DNA of 64,000 nucleotides from Saussurea involucrata. Taxonomy: Eukaryota > Streptophyta > Magnoliopsida > Asterales > Asteraceae. Positions within the stretch are counted from its first letter, which is position 1. Each line of letters opens with the position of its first letter. Made by a program: the position numbers and the translations under genes. Below the pieces are notes generated by a model, which was not told the origin of the DNA, did not search any database, and was given only the letters and a program-made list of their open reading frames with translations. Positions 22,873-34,829 of this stretch are shown one piece after another. Location of the stretch: NCBI GenBank assembly GCA_033807775.1, contig CM066325.1, positions 17,913,301 through 17,977,300 on the forward strand, given 5' to 3'.

Positions 22873-23368
22873 TAGGGGTGTTAACGAGCCGAGCCGAGCC
22901 GAGTCGAGTAGCAGGTTATTCGAGCCGAGCTCGAAAAAATAATACCAGACTCGAGCTCGATTAATTTTTCAAAGTCGGGCTCGAGCTCGAGCTCGAATAT
23001 TTTTTCAATGTTCAAGCTCGAGCTCGAGCTCGATGCTCGTTTATGAGCTCGAATTCGAGATCGACTAACTCGTTTATGTAGTCAAGATCGATAATTTTTA
23101 TATTTTAATTATATAATTTGTAAACATATAAATATGTCAGGCTCGAAAAAGTGTATGCTCGAATGGCTCGGCTCGACTCGACTCGTAAAGCTTAGTCGAG
23201 CTTTCAAACGAGTCGAGTCGAACATCGGTGTTATAGAGCTCGACTCGTTAACTTAAGCGAGCTTTATTTTGTGTTCGAGATCGACTCGAGCTTGACAACT
23301 ATTAGGTTCGAGCTCGAGATAAACGAGCTCGAGTTGCTCGTTAAAAGCTCGACTCGTTAACACCCCTA
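22873..23368. mobile_element. hAT-type MITE rich in CTCGAG/GAGCTC
   Basis: TIR TAGGGGTGTTAACGAG at both ends, perfect 8 bp duplication CTTGTGCC (22865-22872 and 23369-23376), 496 bp. The interior is dominated by GAGCTCGA and CGAGCTCG motifs near both ends. Confidence 0.92.
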
Positions 23369-23523
23369 CTTGTGCCCCCAACAAACTTATTGCTTTTACC
23401 AAAATTGAAGTGATGATAAAAATAAATTTAGCTAAAATAAGTATAATGCCCTCCCCATCCAATGTTTTCCAATTCTCAACTTTCCAACCCAATTAAAGTC
23501 ATCTAGTTTAACTTAATTTTCGC

Positions 23524-23957
23524 CCGGAGAACTAATTGGATTGTTGCGAGCGGAACGAATGGGGCGCGCTTTGGAAGAAGCGATCTGTTACCGAGCCGTC
23601 TTATTGGGAATAACAAGAGCATCTATGAATACTCAAAGTTTCATATCTGAAGCGAGTTTTCAAGAAACTACTCGAGTTTTAGCAAAAGCAGCTCTCCTGG
23701 GCCGTATCGATTGGTTGAAAGGCCTGAAAGAAAACGTTGTTCTGGAGGGGATCATACCTGTTGGTAGCGGCTTCAAAAAACAACCTAACAACATTCCTAA
23801 CAACATTGCCTTGGAACTCAAAAAAAAAGAATCTATTAGAGGGGGAAATGAAAGATATTTTGTTCTACCACAGAAAATTATTTGATTCTTGCCTTTCAAA
23901 GAATTTCCATGATACACAAGAACAATCATTTTTTTAGGATTTAATGATCCCTAAGAA
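23524..23957 (+). pseudogene. rpoC2: Nuclear copy of plastid DNA: 3' end of rpoC2
   Basis: Translates to the C terminus of the plastid-encoded RNA polymerase beta'' subunit (for example EEAICYRAVLLGITRASMN, SFISEASFQETTRVLAKAA, RIDWLKGLKENVV). After an A-run at 23820-23829 the frame shifts, and the downstream match (DILFYHRKLFDSCLSKNFHD) continues to a stop near 23956. A functional rpoC2 is over 1300 codons and plastid-encoded, so this 140-codon frameshifted piece in transposon-rich DNA is a NUPT. It also has a small internal repeat of CTAACAACATTC. Confidence 0.93.
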
Positions 23958-25245
23958 CACCCCTTTCTTTTATCTTTTATTGTTTTATCTTTTAAAAGGA
24001 TCTCTTGGTCCAATCAAATTTGTTATAATGTTATTGATTTGACAAAACTATTTTTTATTATTTCCCAATTTTTTTTTACATTTTATTATTTTATAGATTT
24101 ATATGTGTTGATATTAACAAAAAATTCTAACTAAATATTATTTATTGGCCACTAATTTATTAGTTTATTAACCATTAAATATTTTGATTTATCTTTCACC
24201 ATGTTTGTAACGATTGTGTTTAATGCCACACGGCAACATATTTTATTACAATTTTTTTCACTGGTTTGTATCTCTAGCCATTCGGTCCATTATGAATAAA
24301 TTGAATTTCTATTAATGTGTAAATGTGTCCACTTGCTTTTAGCTTAACCAAAATAGTAAACTATATCAATAGTGTTATAATGTGTTAGGTTTAATCAAAA
24401 ACTGAACCGAATAAGTTATATTTATCCGATAAACCGACCTGTTTAAACTAAAAGGCGAATAACCCAAAATCGTTTTGGTTCGAATGAGTTATTCAGTTTT
24501 GGAGTTTTTCGAAACCAAAATGTGCCCCCAACCATAAAACTTTCTAGATCCACCATTGACTCTAAACCAGTGACCGTGCGCCCACTCAACCAACTTTCAT
24601 AAGTATAATGTCTTTCAGGGTATGCAAGGTGACGACACTAAACTTTGGGGGCGTTTTGTGATATTTAAATGTTTTTTCTTTGTTTTTTGGTTGTACGTAC
24701 TCCATTAAATCGTAAAGATGAAAAATCGAAAGACAAAAAGCAATTAAAAAAGGGAGATCGATGACAGAGGTCAACGACGATGGGTGGTATGGAAAACGAA
24801 CATTGATGGGCCGACAAGGGGAGCAATGTTAAAATGTATGTGTGGTTTGAATGACATAAGTTTTGCGAATGGTAAAACTGATTTAGGTTTTATTTTCATT
24901 TTAAAATTTTCTATCCGATTACAGATAGTTTTTTCATTAAAATGATGTAAGCAACAAAATTTTAAAAATTTAATGGCTTATTTATTAAAAAAATCGAGAA
25001 CTGGATCATTCAAGAACATAGTTCTAAAACTTAACTATTTAAAGGGAAAAATATAAAAAATCTAACAAACTATCTGATTTTAAATGGTTAAACTTTTAAA
25101 CTTTTTTTGAATGTAAAAATTCTTATACTTTCTAAAACCGGTTAAATACATCATTGCAACCTGTGTAGGTTGATGGATGTGATATTTTTTTAGAAAGGTC
25201 TAAAAAGCCCAACAAAGTATTCGATTATGAATGATTAAGTCGTTG
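23958..25245. other. AT-rich sequence without a recognised gene
   Basis: Part of the first 60 bp may still be plastid sequence downstream of rpoC2. At 25055-25248 two related segments (AAAAATCTAACAAACTATC and AAAAAGCCCAACAAAGTATT) occur in direct order. No supported coding region. Confidence 0.45.
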
Positions 25246-25259
25246 TTACACTACTAAAC

Positions 25260-25765
25260 AAACCCCAATTTCCGGCGGAACCTTTCCGACGTAAATTAAA
25301 AAAGTCAAATTCCATAGACTTCCGCCGGAAATCCGCCGATAATATATATCTATTTGTTTAAAAAGAAATATGACTCGTTTCCGGCGGATTTCTGACGGAT
25401 TTGGAATTAATATGTAATTAATTATTTTTAAAATAAACAACGGTTAATTAACCAACATTTCCAACGGATGTTAATTCTTTATTTTTATTAATTACAATCC
25501 GTCGGAAACGGATTTTATTTTTCTAAAACGGTTTTATAAATTTAAAAAAAAAAATTTGGATCCGCCGGAAACGGGTTTTATTTTTTTTTAAAATGGTTTT
25601 ATAAATTTAAAAGAAAATTAAATATTTTAGGATCCGCCGGAAATGGATTTTATTTTTTTAAAACGGTTTTATAAATTTAAAAGAAAAAATTTTTTTTTTG
25701 GATCCGTCGGAAACTTTTTATATTTTTTTAAACGTTTTTATATATTTAAAAGAAACATAAAAATG
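25260..25765. repeat. CACTA subterminal repeats
   Basis: At least seven TCCGYCGGAAAY motifs in alternate orientation. Four consecutive copies sit in a roughly 70 bp unit ending AAACGGTTTTATAAATTTAAA. Matching motifs occur at 37975-38125 and 31590-31610. Confidence 0.88.
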
Positions 25766-25779
25766 CGTAGTATATAGAT

Positions 25780-26165
25780 TCGGTTCACAAACACACACAT
25801 ATGTTTGTATCCGTATTGCGACACACATGTACGAGTTCACATGTATATGCACGCGGTTCTCATGCATACATATATGTTTATGTTTATATGTACATCGAGT
25901 AACATGCATACATATATGTTTATGTTCATATGTATATATAGCGAGTCACATATCTATAACAGTTCACATACATACATGTTTGTCTTCTGTACTAGGCAGC
26001 AGATCATATACATGACATACTTCATATACATATATAGATGTCATTTCACAAGTAGCGTTCACATACATATATGTTTGAATGTGTTCATATATGTAGCGTG
26101 TCACATGTATACATATATACACATAATACATATATACATTCACTTTATATGGGTTCACATACATA
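25780..26165. repeat. ACATACATATATGTTTATG minisatellite
   Basis: Imperfect repeats of CATGCATACATATATGTTTATG followed by short variable spacers. Weakly palindromic. Confidence 0.75.
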
Positions 26166-26374
26166 CTTAGGGCTCGTTAAGTAGCGGCTTAATGAGCTGT
26201 GTGGTAGATATGGCTGATTCGCACAGCCATATCAACCTGTTCGGTAGTGGCTGATTGGCAAAACAAGTGGCTGATTCGGTCAGCTGAGAAATAGGGGTCA
26301 TTTACACTCAACTCTCATTATTCCTCATTTACCCCTCTCCCAACTACCCTCATTAATAAAAAAGAAAACCCTAC

Positions 26375-28516
26375 TGTAACAGCCTGAATTTTCAATAATA
26401 GTAATTTAATGAGAATTGGGATCTAATTGTATTTTGGTTTAAAACCTTGAATTATGTTGTAATTTATAATTCAATAGGGTTAAAATACAAGGGTTTAAAG
26501 TTTGGTGTTGTTTTGAGAAATAATGGAAACTTGGAGGTGTAAGTGGTAATTTGTGAAAAGTGTGTTTGGATAAAGTAGATGAAATCAGATTGTTATCTGA
26601 TTTCATATGTTGGGTCGGTTGGAGAATCAAGAGAGAAAGAAAGAAAAAGAAGAAAAGAGGAAGAAAAGCAAGGGTTTGGCTCAAATTGGTAAGAAATTAA
26701 TCCGAGTTTCTGATAAATTGTTGTAGTTATAGGGTTGTAAACGAATCTATGATTGTGAATAGGTTTTCAAATCGTTTACAACAGTTTGGGAGTGAATTTG
26801 TGCAGCAAAGTGGGTTTTACATCAAAAAGGTGAGTTCATTTGTTCCTTGCTTAAATCAGTGTTTTCATGTTAAATTAAACCTTGAAATAGCTGTATAAAT
26901 TGGTTATGAACTGTATGGGATGGTTTAGAATGAACTTAATAGAACAGGAACGAATCTGGATCGAATGTCAGGCTGCAGAACCGAGTTTTCCGGATAAATC
27001 GTCGTATCCGGATACCTCTGATGATGAAAGTTTCCGGACGTAATAGAAACCGGGTAAAGTATTATTTTATTGTAAGAATCCGGATGAATATAGTTACCGG
27101 ATGGTATCCGGATGGTTTTAGTATCCGGATGTCGCCCGTATTAGAAAAGTATCCGGAAAGTTTAGTTGTCCGGAAAATCCAAGTTACCCGGAAAACCCCT
27201 GTTGTCCGGACACTTTTGTGAAATTGAGAATGTTAGGTTCTGATGTCTGGATGCAGATTCTAGATGTTTTGTCTGGTTAAGTTTTCAAAAAAAATTCTAG
27301 GGGCGCTGCCCCTTGACCCCATCCGCTAACCGGGTAGCGGAACCCCCGTGCTAAGTCGCCGAAGGGGGACATTTGAGGATGAAGATACAATAGGTTATCT
27401 AGTATTCTTAGATTTGAGAATATGATGGAGCTGTAATATGTTGTTATGCATATACGTTAGTAAAGTGTAATGGATCCATAGGCACTAGTGTTTGGTAATC
27501 ACATGGAATAGGCGTGTGGTGATAATCGTTATTCCAGTGATGTGTGTAGTACTAATGGTTATGTGCACGTGGAATAGATGAAGTTAGTCATTATTCTGAT
27601 GTGTGTAGTACAAATGGTTATGTGTACGTAGAATATATGAGGGTTATTCATAATTCCGATGTACGTGAGAAATGGTTATGTGTACGTAGAATGTATGAGG
27701 GTTATTCATAATTTTGATGTACGTGAGAAATCGTGGAATAAACGTAATTCCCGATTCTTAAGGAAGAAAAAGGGATTGACATAAGTGCTTGTAATCTCTA
27801 CTTCCTTTTCTAAGAAATGAGCATGTGTATATTGCGATTTCTTAGGTGGGAGCATTAATCTAGAATCTGAGAAAGATTCGTAGTGTGGCTCTGGAATAGG
27901 ATGTGTACAGAAATGGGCATGTGCATATTGCGGTTTCTGGAATAGATGTGTACGGAACTGGGCATGTGTATATTGCGATTTTCAGAATAGAAACATTACT
28001 CTAGAATCAGTGCAGATTCGTAGTGTAGCTCTGAGACATGATATGATGATGGAATGTGTGTCAGTCATATTCATGGGATTGGATGAAAATCGTGTTAACG
28101 GAATAGAGTTACACGTATGGTAAGAAAAAGGGTAATCAGGTTCGATATAACTTGTTTACATTGATTTTGCAAATATTATTATGGAAACGAATGTTCTCAC
28201 TAGGCGTTGGCCTAATCGTTTCAAATGATGTTTTCTTACCAGGTACCGGCTCGGGAAAATAAGGGTTGTGGGACGAGCGTTTTGGAATATCAAGGAAGTC
28301 AATTAACAGAAGAAGATTTTGAGGGATTGCTTAGATAACTTAGTTAATCTGATTATAGTGACATAATTAGATTAATAAGTTATTTGTAGGATCCTGTATC
28401 TGTAAATGTACTCTTGATGATTAATTCACTTGCTATTTATGTAAGTTTAAAGTTTATATTATCATAGCTTGTGGAAATTTGAGGTTCAAATTAGCCCAAA
28501 ATTTTGGGGTGTTACA
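26375..28516 (+). repeat. Solo LTR, gypsy-like family
   Basis: TGTAACAGCC to GGGTGTTACA, flanked by a perfect CCTAC duplication (26370-26374 and 28517-28521). 2142 bp. It contains a GA-rich leader-like block (26630-26670), a TCCGGA cluster (26985-27215), GGAATA/ATTCC repeats, and the hairpin-acceptor module. Confidence 0.95.
26830..28242 (+). promoter_or_regulatory. Predicted LTR intron (donor 26830, acceptor 28242)
   Basis: AAAAAG|GTGAGTTC at 26830. Hairpin CTCACTAGGCGTTGGCCTA at 28196-28214, then CTAATCG and TTTTCTTACCAG|G to 28242. About 1.4 kb. Inferred only. Confidence 0.45.
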
Positions 28517-29495
28517 CCTACCATATCTGATAACAGAGCTCATTCTCTCCTTCACTTCACATCACCATCGCAGCTTCCTTCCAAGCTTCGTCAGGTCGAC
28601 GAACATCAAGCATTCTTCACTGATGAATCTGCAATTTTCATTGATTCTGTGTGTATAAATCCATCAATTTTTTCATTGTTTTTTCTTCTTCTGATTTTCA
28701 CTTATCGATCTCATCTTCACTGATTTTCCATCGATTTTCCATCCGCTTTTTTGCTGATTTACTTGCGATTTATGCTCACATTGTGACTGTCGTTGATAGT
28801 CAAACATTGCTATCCATAGTCAAACATTGCTGCTATGTTTAATTTCTTTTTGACAGCAAAACATATCATGGGTCGGTGTTCTTAAACGGTAATGTGTTTG
28901 CTGCATTCATTCGATGACACATGTGCTGAGTTGTATTTCATTAGGTGATAGTTGTATAAATGCGTGTGATTCATGATGGGAGTGATTCAAATAGATTATG
29001 AATCTGCATTTCTTCATGAACCTGTGATTTTCAAAAAATCATTTTTTGTGGTTGTGGTTTAATGAGAATTGAAGAAGGATTTATCCGTAAATCACTTTTT
29101 CTGAGTGGTTGTGGTTTAATGGGAATTGAAGTTCATAAATTATTTTTTTGTGTGGTCGTGGTTTAATGAGAAATTAAGAAGGAAAATTGTGAAGGAGAAA
29201 CTAGTTTTATTGAAGAAGTTTGTTTTATTAGGGTGCTAATATTTTATAAAAGAGTTGTTTTGCTAAGATAAAAATAAAGATTCGGGGTAAAATGGTCATT
29301 TCTGACATTTAGACTTTTTATTCAGCACAACAACCGAACACCAAATTATCTGTTAACACCCAGACAACCATATCCACTCATACAACTATATCCAGTCTTA
29401 ACAGAAAACAAACCGAACAACACCTTATTGATCTTTAATGGAGTCAATTGGTTTTTGATGGATCTATTTAGGCTTTAATGGACGATGATGGGTAG

Positions 29496-30095
29496 GGGTG
29501 TGCAAAAAGCCAACCGATCCAATAAGAACCGACCGATCCAATTAGAACCGACTGACCTTTATTGGATATCCAATTGTAATTGGATCGGATCGGGTCAAAA
29601 TTTTCAACATCCAGTTTGGATCATTGATGGGCTTGATTGAACCATTTTGGGCGTACATGGATCGTATTGGGCTTGAATGGACCGTATTGGGCTTTAATAG
29701 ACTGTTTTGGGCTTGAATGGATGGTGATGTGCTTGAATGGACCATTTTGGACGTATATGGACCGTTTTGGGCTTGAATGGACAGTGATGGGCTTTAATGA
29801 ACCGTTTTGGGCTTTAATAGACCGTTTTGGGCTTGAATGAACCGTTTTGAGCGTACATGGACGGTGATGGGCTTTAATTGACCGCATTGGGCTTGAATGG
29901 ACCGTTTTGGGTGTACATGGACCGTTTTGGGCGTACACGGACTGTTTTGGGCTTGAATGGACCGTATTGGGCTTTAATGAATCGTTTTTGGCTTGAATGG
30001 ACCGTTTTGGGCGTACACGAACCGTTTTAGGCTTGAATGGACCGTATTGAGCTTTAATGAACCGTTTTTGGCTTGAATGGACCGTAACCGTATAA
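29496..30095. repeat. hAT-like left end followed by a 20 bp-class minisatellite
   Basis: TAGGGGTGTGCAAAAAGCC at 29494 resembles a hAT terminus, but I find no matching right end. From 29628 to 30090 about twenty copies of TTTTGGGCTTGAATGGACCG and variants follow. The open frames here are products of the repeat. Confidence 0.8.
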
Positions 30096-30426
30096 TAATA
30101 ATAATATAATAAAAATTTGAATTAAACAAAGTTATAAAAAACAAGGACTTTTAAATTGTTAACTTAACTTAACAAAAACTTAAATCTTATATTATTAAAA
30201 AAAGGTAACTTGAAATTCCCAAAAGAAATTTAACCGGTTTTTATTTTAGAATTTTTGAAACCCCCAAAATATTTGAAACCTAATTAAAGTCCCCCCCCTC
30301 CTTTTTTTTTAGTTTCCCGATTTTAAATCCAAAGCCCATGAACCTAATTTTTTAGCCTCTTCACTTTCCCAAAAGCCTCTTCTCTTTTTCCATCGAAGAC
30401 AACCTCTATCACCCCTCATCTTCTTA

Positions 30427-30772
30427 GGGGGTGTTTGGATGTGCGTTATAAAACTGCTTATTGACTTATTGGCTTTTCAAGAAGCCAATAAGTTAAAATT
30501 AATGTTTGGCAAACTCAAAAGCACTTTTAAAATTCCTTTTTGATTAACTTGAAAACGCCATTTTGAAGAAGTCACAAATTCCCGACTTTTTGATTCAAAA
30601 AGCCATTTTTGTTAACTAAAAAAAGCCAAACACTTTTAAAAAAAATAACTTATTGACTTATTGGCTTTTCCTACCACAAAAGCTAATCCAAACATTTTTT
30701 TAAAAACTCATTTTCCCACCACCATAAGTCAATAAGCACTTTTGGGACTTAAAAGCACTCCCAAACACCCCC
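30427..30772. mobile_element. Tourist/PIF-like MITE
   Basis: TIR GGGGGTGTTTGG, 3 bp duplication TTA (30424-30426 and 30773-30775), 346 bp, with internal GCTTATTGACTTATTGGC repeats. Confidence 0.88.
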
Positions 30773-30775
30773 TTA

Positions 30776-31430
30776 TTCTCTTCATTTTTCCATTGAACAA
30801 AAATATGCTGATTTTGTTTAATACTTCCATATATGGACAAAGAAAACTTCATCAATGCTCCTCTAACATTCTCAAGGTTTGTCTCTCTTCACCTTCCTCT
30901 TCTCTTAATCTGCTTCCATTCAACAACCTCTCTACATTCTCAAGGTTTGTTTTTAATCATCATATGGTCGTTGAATAAGTTTTTTGATGTTATTGTTTTT
31001 CTGATTTTGGTGGGTTTTCATGGATGTTTTTTTCTCGATTTTTAGGAAAGCGGGTTTCTTTGGTTCACCGGAATCTACTCCTTCTCATCCACATTCACCA
31101 CCGCCGTTTGTGAAAGCTGATGAAGATGCTTGGAATTTGATATAGGTTGCGGTAGGACAAGTCGTGAGAATAAAGATGACGATGAACGTGACCACTGACT
31201 GCGTCATTGCTAACAAGAATAATAGAGGTTTACTCGGATCTGAGTTTTTCTCCATGGGGGAAGAGCGAGGGAGATGCGTTTTCCGGCAACAAACAGTTTT
31301 GCCAGAACAAAGGTTGTAACAAAGCTTTGGAAAATGATTTTGTGTGCGTATGTATGCAAGAATTTACGGATCTGAACATTAATCTGAAAAATCCACGTCT
31401 CCTTGCGATAGTCTGATTGCAATGCTTCCC
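30776..31430 (+). other. Possible captured exon remnants inside the CACTA element
   Basis: A CT-rich leader-like stretch occurs at 30280-30420 and 30776-30930. At 31046-31142 one frame reads as a Ser/Pro/His-rich tail (GSPESTPSHPHSPPPF) ending KADEDAWNLI. No family recognised and no continuous frame, so gene capture is a guess. Confidence 0.25.
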
Positions 31431-32485
31431 AAAGACATTTTGTTTTCTACAATTACCTTTTTTTTAAATAAAAGTTAAATGAAATTGCAATAAATCAGTT
31501 TTATCTGGAAAGTTGCAGGTGCTCTTGTATATATGTATGTATATAATAAATATAAAAAATCAATTTTTTTTAAAAATATACAGAATTTCCGATGTACTTC
31601 CGACGGATTATATAATTAAAAATTTAAATATAAAATTGAGTGAATTGCATTTTTGGTCCTTGTGGTTATATGTTTTCTTTGAAAGAGGGACATGTACTTA
31701 ATTATCTCAAAAAGTGGTCCATCAGTTTTGAATTTTGTTTTGAAAGTGAGACCTGACCACTAACTTTGTTAAAAAACTCAGTTAGAGTCAGGGGCATTTT
31801 CGTCCAACCATATTTTGAATACTTTTTGCAACATTTTTTTGTTTTTTCTTGTATTTGTAAAATCCATCAAAGTTACGAGACCAAATATGTAAATAACTAT
31901 AATTATATATATATATATATATATATATACATACATACATACATACAAACATATACATATCCATGGTTTATCACAGAGACCAAACCCAGTTCATCTCCGG
32001 CCAAATGTGTAACATCTCGAAATTTCGTTATATTATGTTTTAATATAAATGAAGTTGTTTGGCAATTGAATTGTAAGTTTGGGCTATCTTTGAAAGTTAT
32101 AACTCAATATGGGGTTAAAAGCATGAGAAATCAAAGTTGGAGCTAATCTTAATATTATGAATTTTGGAAGGTGTGTTTGGTCATTTAGTGATAGTGTGTA
32201 TGGATAAAAAGGCTGAGTTTGAGAAAATATCTTATTTTCTTGGCTGAAGTCGGTTTAGAGATTCAAAGAGAGAGAGAGAGTAGAGAGAAAGAAGAGAGGA
32301 AGAAGATAAAGAGGAAAATCAAGCTTTTGTCTTCATTTTTGGTAAGAAATTTATAAAGAGTTTAAGATGAAAGTTGTTATAGAAGTATGGAGGTGAACAA
32401 ATCTGTTGGTTGAATTTGGTTTCCAGAATTACTGATAGCAGATTGGAATCAAATTGTGAAGTAAAGTGGGTTTATCTCCTTCAAG

Positions 32486-34388
32486 GTGAGTCCATTCTCT
32501 ATTTTGATCTAAATCCTTGTTTTCTGTTAAATTAAACGTTAAGACATGTGTATAAACTGTATTGGGACTGAATGGATGTGTTGAAACAAGCTGAATGGAA
32601 CAGACACGGATTTAGATTGTAAAAATAGGCTGCAGGTCGTAGTTTCCGGATAGAAGAACAGTATCCGAAAACCTCCGTTTGAAGGTTTCCGAACAAGACA
32701 AAGTTATCCGGTAAGTTTCATTTATTTCGTAGTTTCCGGATGAACTAGATACCAGATAGTATCCAGATTACCTTGGTTTCCGGATATTGTCCGGATTGAT
32801 TATATTATCCGGATTGATTATATTGTCCGGAAAGTTATGTCATCCGGATAGAATTAGTATCCGGTAAGATGTGTGTATCCGGTAAGTTATGATGTCCGGA
32901 TAGTTTGTGCTGTCCGGTAACCTTTGTTGTCCAGACAATTCTGATGTCCGGATATAGTTTCTGTATGTGCTATCTGATTTAGTTTTCTAAAAATAATTTA
33001 TAGGGGCGCTGCCCCCAGACCCCATCCGCTAACCGGGTAGCGGAACCCCCGTGTTAAGTCGCCGAAGGGGGAACCAATTGAGGATGAGGACACGATAAGT
33101 TATTTAATATTCTTAGAATTGAGAATATGATACGAGAGTGGCATGATATGTTGTTATGTATATACGTTAATAAAGTGTAATGGATCCGTAAACACTAGTT
33201 GTATTGGATAACGTAGGATAGACAAAATATAATTGCTATTCCTGTTTATAGTGGAATGTAATGAATAGGCAAAGTAGAATTGCTATTCATGTTGAAAATA
33301 TGGAATATGTAAAGTAGAATTACTATTCATGTTACAATAACAGAATATGCAAAGTATAATTGCTATTCCCGTGTATCCTTGAAAAGGAGGAATAGGCGAG
33401 GTATAATTGCTATTCCCGTGTATCCTTGGAAATGATTGAATAGGCAAAGTACAATTGCTATTCACGTTGATTGATTGGATAGACAAAGTATAATTGTTAT
33501 TCATGTTGAAATGATTGAATAGACAAAATATAATTGTTATTCATATAGAAATGATTGAATAGACAAAGTATAATTGTTATTCATATCGAAATGATTGAAT
33601 AGGCAAAGTAGAATTGCTATTCATATAGAAATAATTGAATAGACAAAGTATAATTGTTATTCATATAGAAATGATTGAATAGACAAAGTATAATTGTTAT
33701 TCATATCGAAATGATTGAATAGGCAAAGTAGAATTGCTATTCATATAGAAATGATTGAATAGGTAAAGTAGAATTGCTATTCATGTTGAAATGATTGAAT
33801 AGACAAAGTATAATTGTTATTCATATTGAAATGATTGAATACGCAAAGTAAAATTGCTATTCATATAGAAATGATTGAATAGGTAAAGTAGAATTGCTAT
33901 TCATGTTGAATGATTGAATAGGCAAGGTAGAATTTGCTATTCAGATTGACAGTAGTGAATAGGCAAAGTATAGTCGCTATTCGTAATTGAGATGAGGAAA
34001 CATGAATTAGATGAAGTGTAAGTGTTGTTTGACGGATTTGAAATAGGCAATATATATGTATAAGTGTTGTTTTTGTATTCCATTTCAAGAAGAAGGTAGA
34101 CGTTTGAATGTAAGTCTGTAAGATTGATTGATAAACTAGAATCCATGAGGATTCGTAGTAGGTTATTGAATATGGTGACATGACTTTATGAATGGTAGTT
34201 ATACTCATGGGATTGAGTACGGTTCTGTCATTATGAGACGAGTATGAGTATGGTAAGAATGGTGATAAATCAGGTTTGATTATATGAGTTGATTATCTAA
34301 GTTTCCAATGCTGTTAATGTTTTAACTTGAAATTGGATGTTCTCACTAGGCGTAAGCCTAATCGTTTCAAATTAACTTTTCTTACCAG
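32486..34388 (+). promoter_or_regulatory. Predicted LTR intron (donor 32486, acceptor 34388)
   Basis: TCAAG|GTGAGTCC at 32486. Hairpin CTCACTAGGCGTAAGCCTA at 34342-34360, then CTAATCG and AACTTTTCTTACCAG|G to 34388. The whole hairpin array lies between them. Inferred only. Confidence 0.45.
33200..33990. repeat. 40 bp tandem array of GAATAG...CTATTC hairpin units
   Basis: Units of about 40 bp. Each carries GAATAG, a 14-base loop (GCAAAGTAGAATTG type), and CTATTC. About fourteen regular units lie at 33420-33960, less regular to the left. Variants GAATAGAC and TTATTC weaken some stems. Period and loop are near constant. Confidence 0.9.
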
Positions 34389-34829
34389 GTACTAGCTCGG
34401 GGAAAGTAAAGGGAAGAGGGACAAGTGCTTTTGGGTATTCAACTTGTTGATGTTAAGAAGAGAAGTTAGCTGATATGAGGATGTTTTGATGAATGACTTA
34501 GACAACCAGTTTAATCTTTTCATAGTTGACAAGATTAGATTAATAGGTTGTTTTGGAGAATTCGAATTGTATGTATTAAACCTCATAGTTAATTCTCTAC
34601 TTATATATGAAAGTTGGATGATTCTATAGTTAACCTTGTTAAACTTAAGGTTTAAATTGGCCCTGATTTTAGGGTGTTACAAAATGCTTCACTCATAAAT
34701 TGGGTACTTTTTTGGAATTATTTGATCATTTATGCAATTAATTTCAATTTTATTTGTGGGTTAAGTGAAATTCGGGAATGTTTGAAATTGAAAATTCTTA
34801 TACCATCAGAATGGTATTTTTTCAAAGCA

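Larger units (their letters stand above)
26170..29424. mobile_element. PIF/Harbinger-like non-autonomous element, split by a solo LTR
   Basis: The ends GGGCTCGTT and AACAACACC are a weak inverted pair, flanked by TTA on both sides (26167-26169 and 29425-29427). Both arms carry GTTCGGT/ACCGAAC motifs. About 1.1 kb without the LTR. The arm match is poor, so the class is tentative. Confidence 0.55.
32008..34681 (+). repeat. Solo LTR, gypsy-like family, with expanded hairpin array
   Basis: TGTAACATCTCG to GGGTGTTACA, perfect AAATG duplication (32003-32007 and 34682-34686). 2674 bp, longer than its relatives because of the array at 33200-33990. GA-rich leader-like block at 32270-32315, TCCGGA cluster at 32645-32955. 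Confidence 0.95.

Noticed and set aside
25805..26170. 121-codon Tyr/His/Cys-rich frame
   Set aside because: Simple product of the CATACATATATG repeat.
29621..29938. 105-codon frame on the minus strand and overlapping plus-strand frames
   Set aside because: They are translations of the 20 bp minisatellite; repeated peptide units follow from the DNA repeat.
33420..33960. Regular 40 bp units that look like a CRISPR array
   Set aside because: There are no unique spacers between identical repeats; the whole unit is a degenerate tandem repeat inside a plant LTR, and no cas genes exist in nuclear plant DNA.
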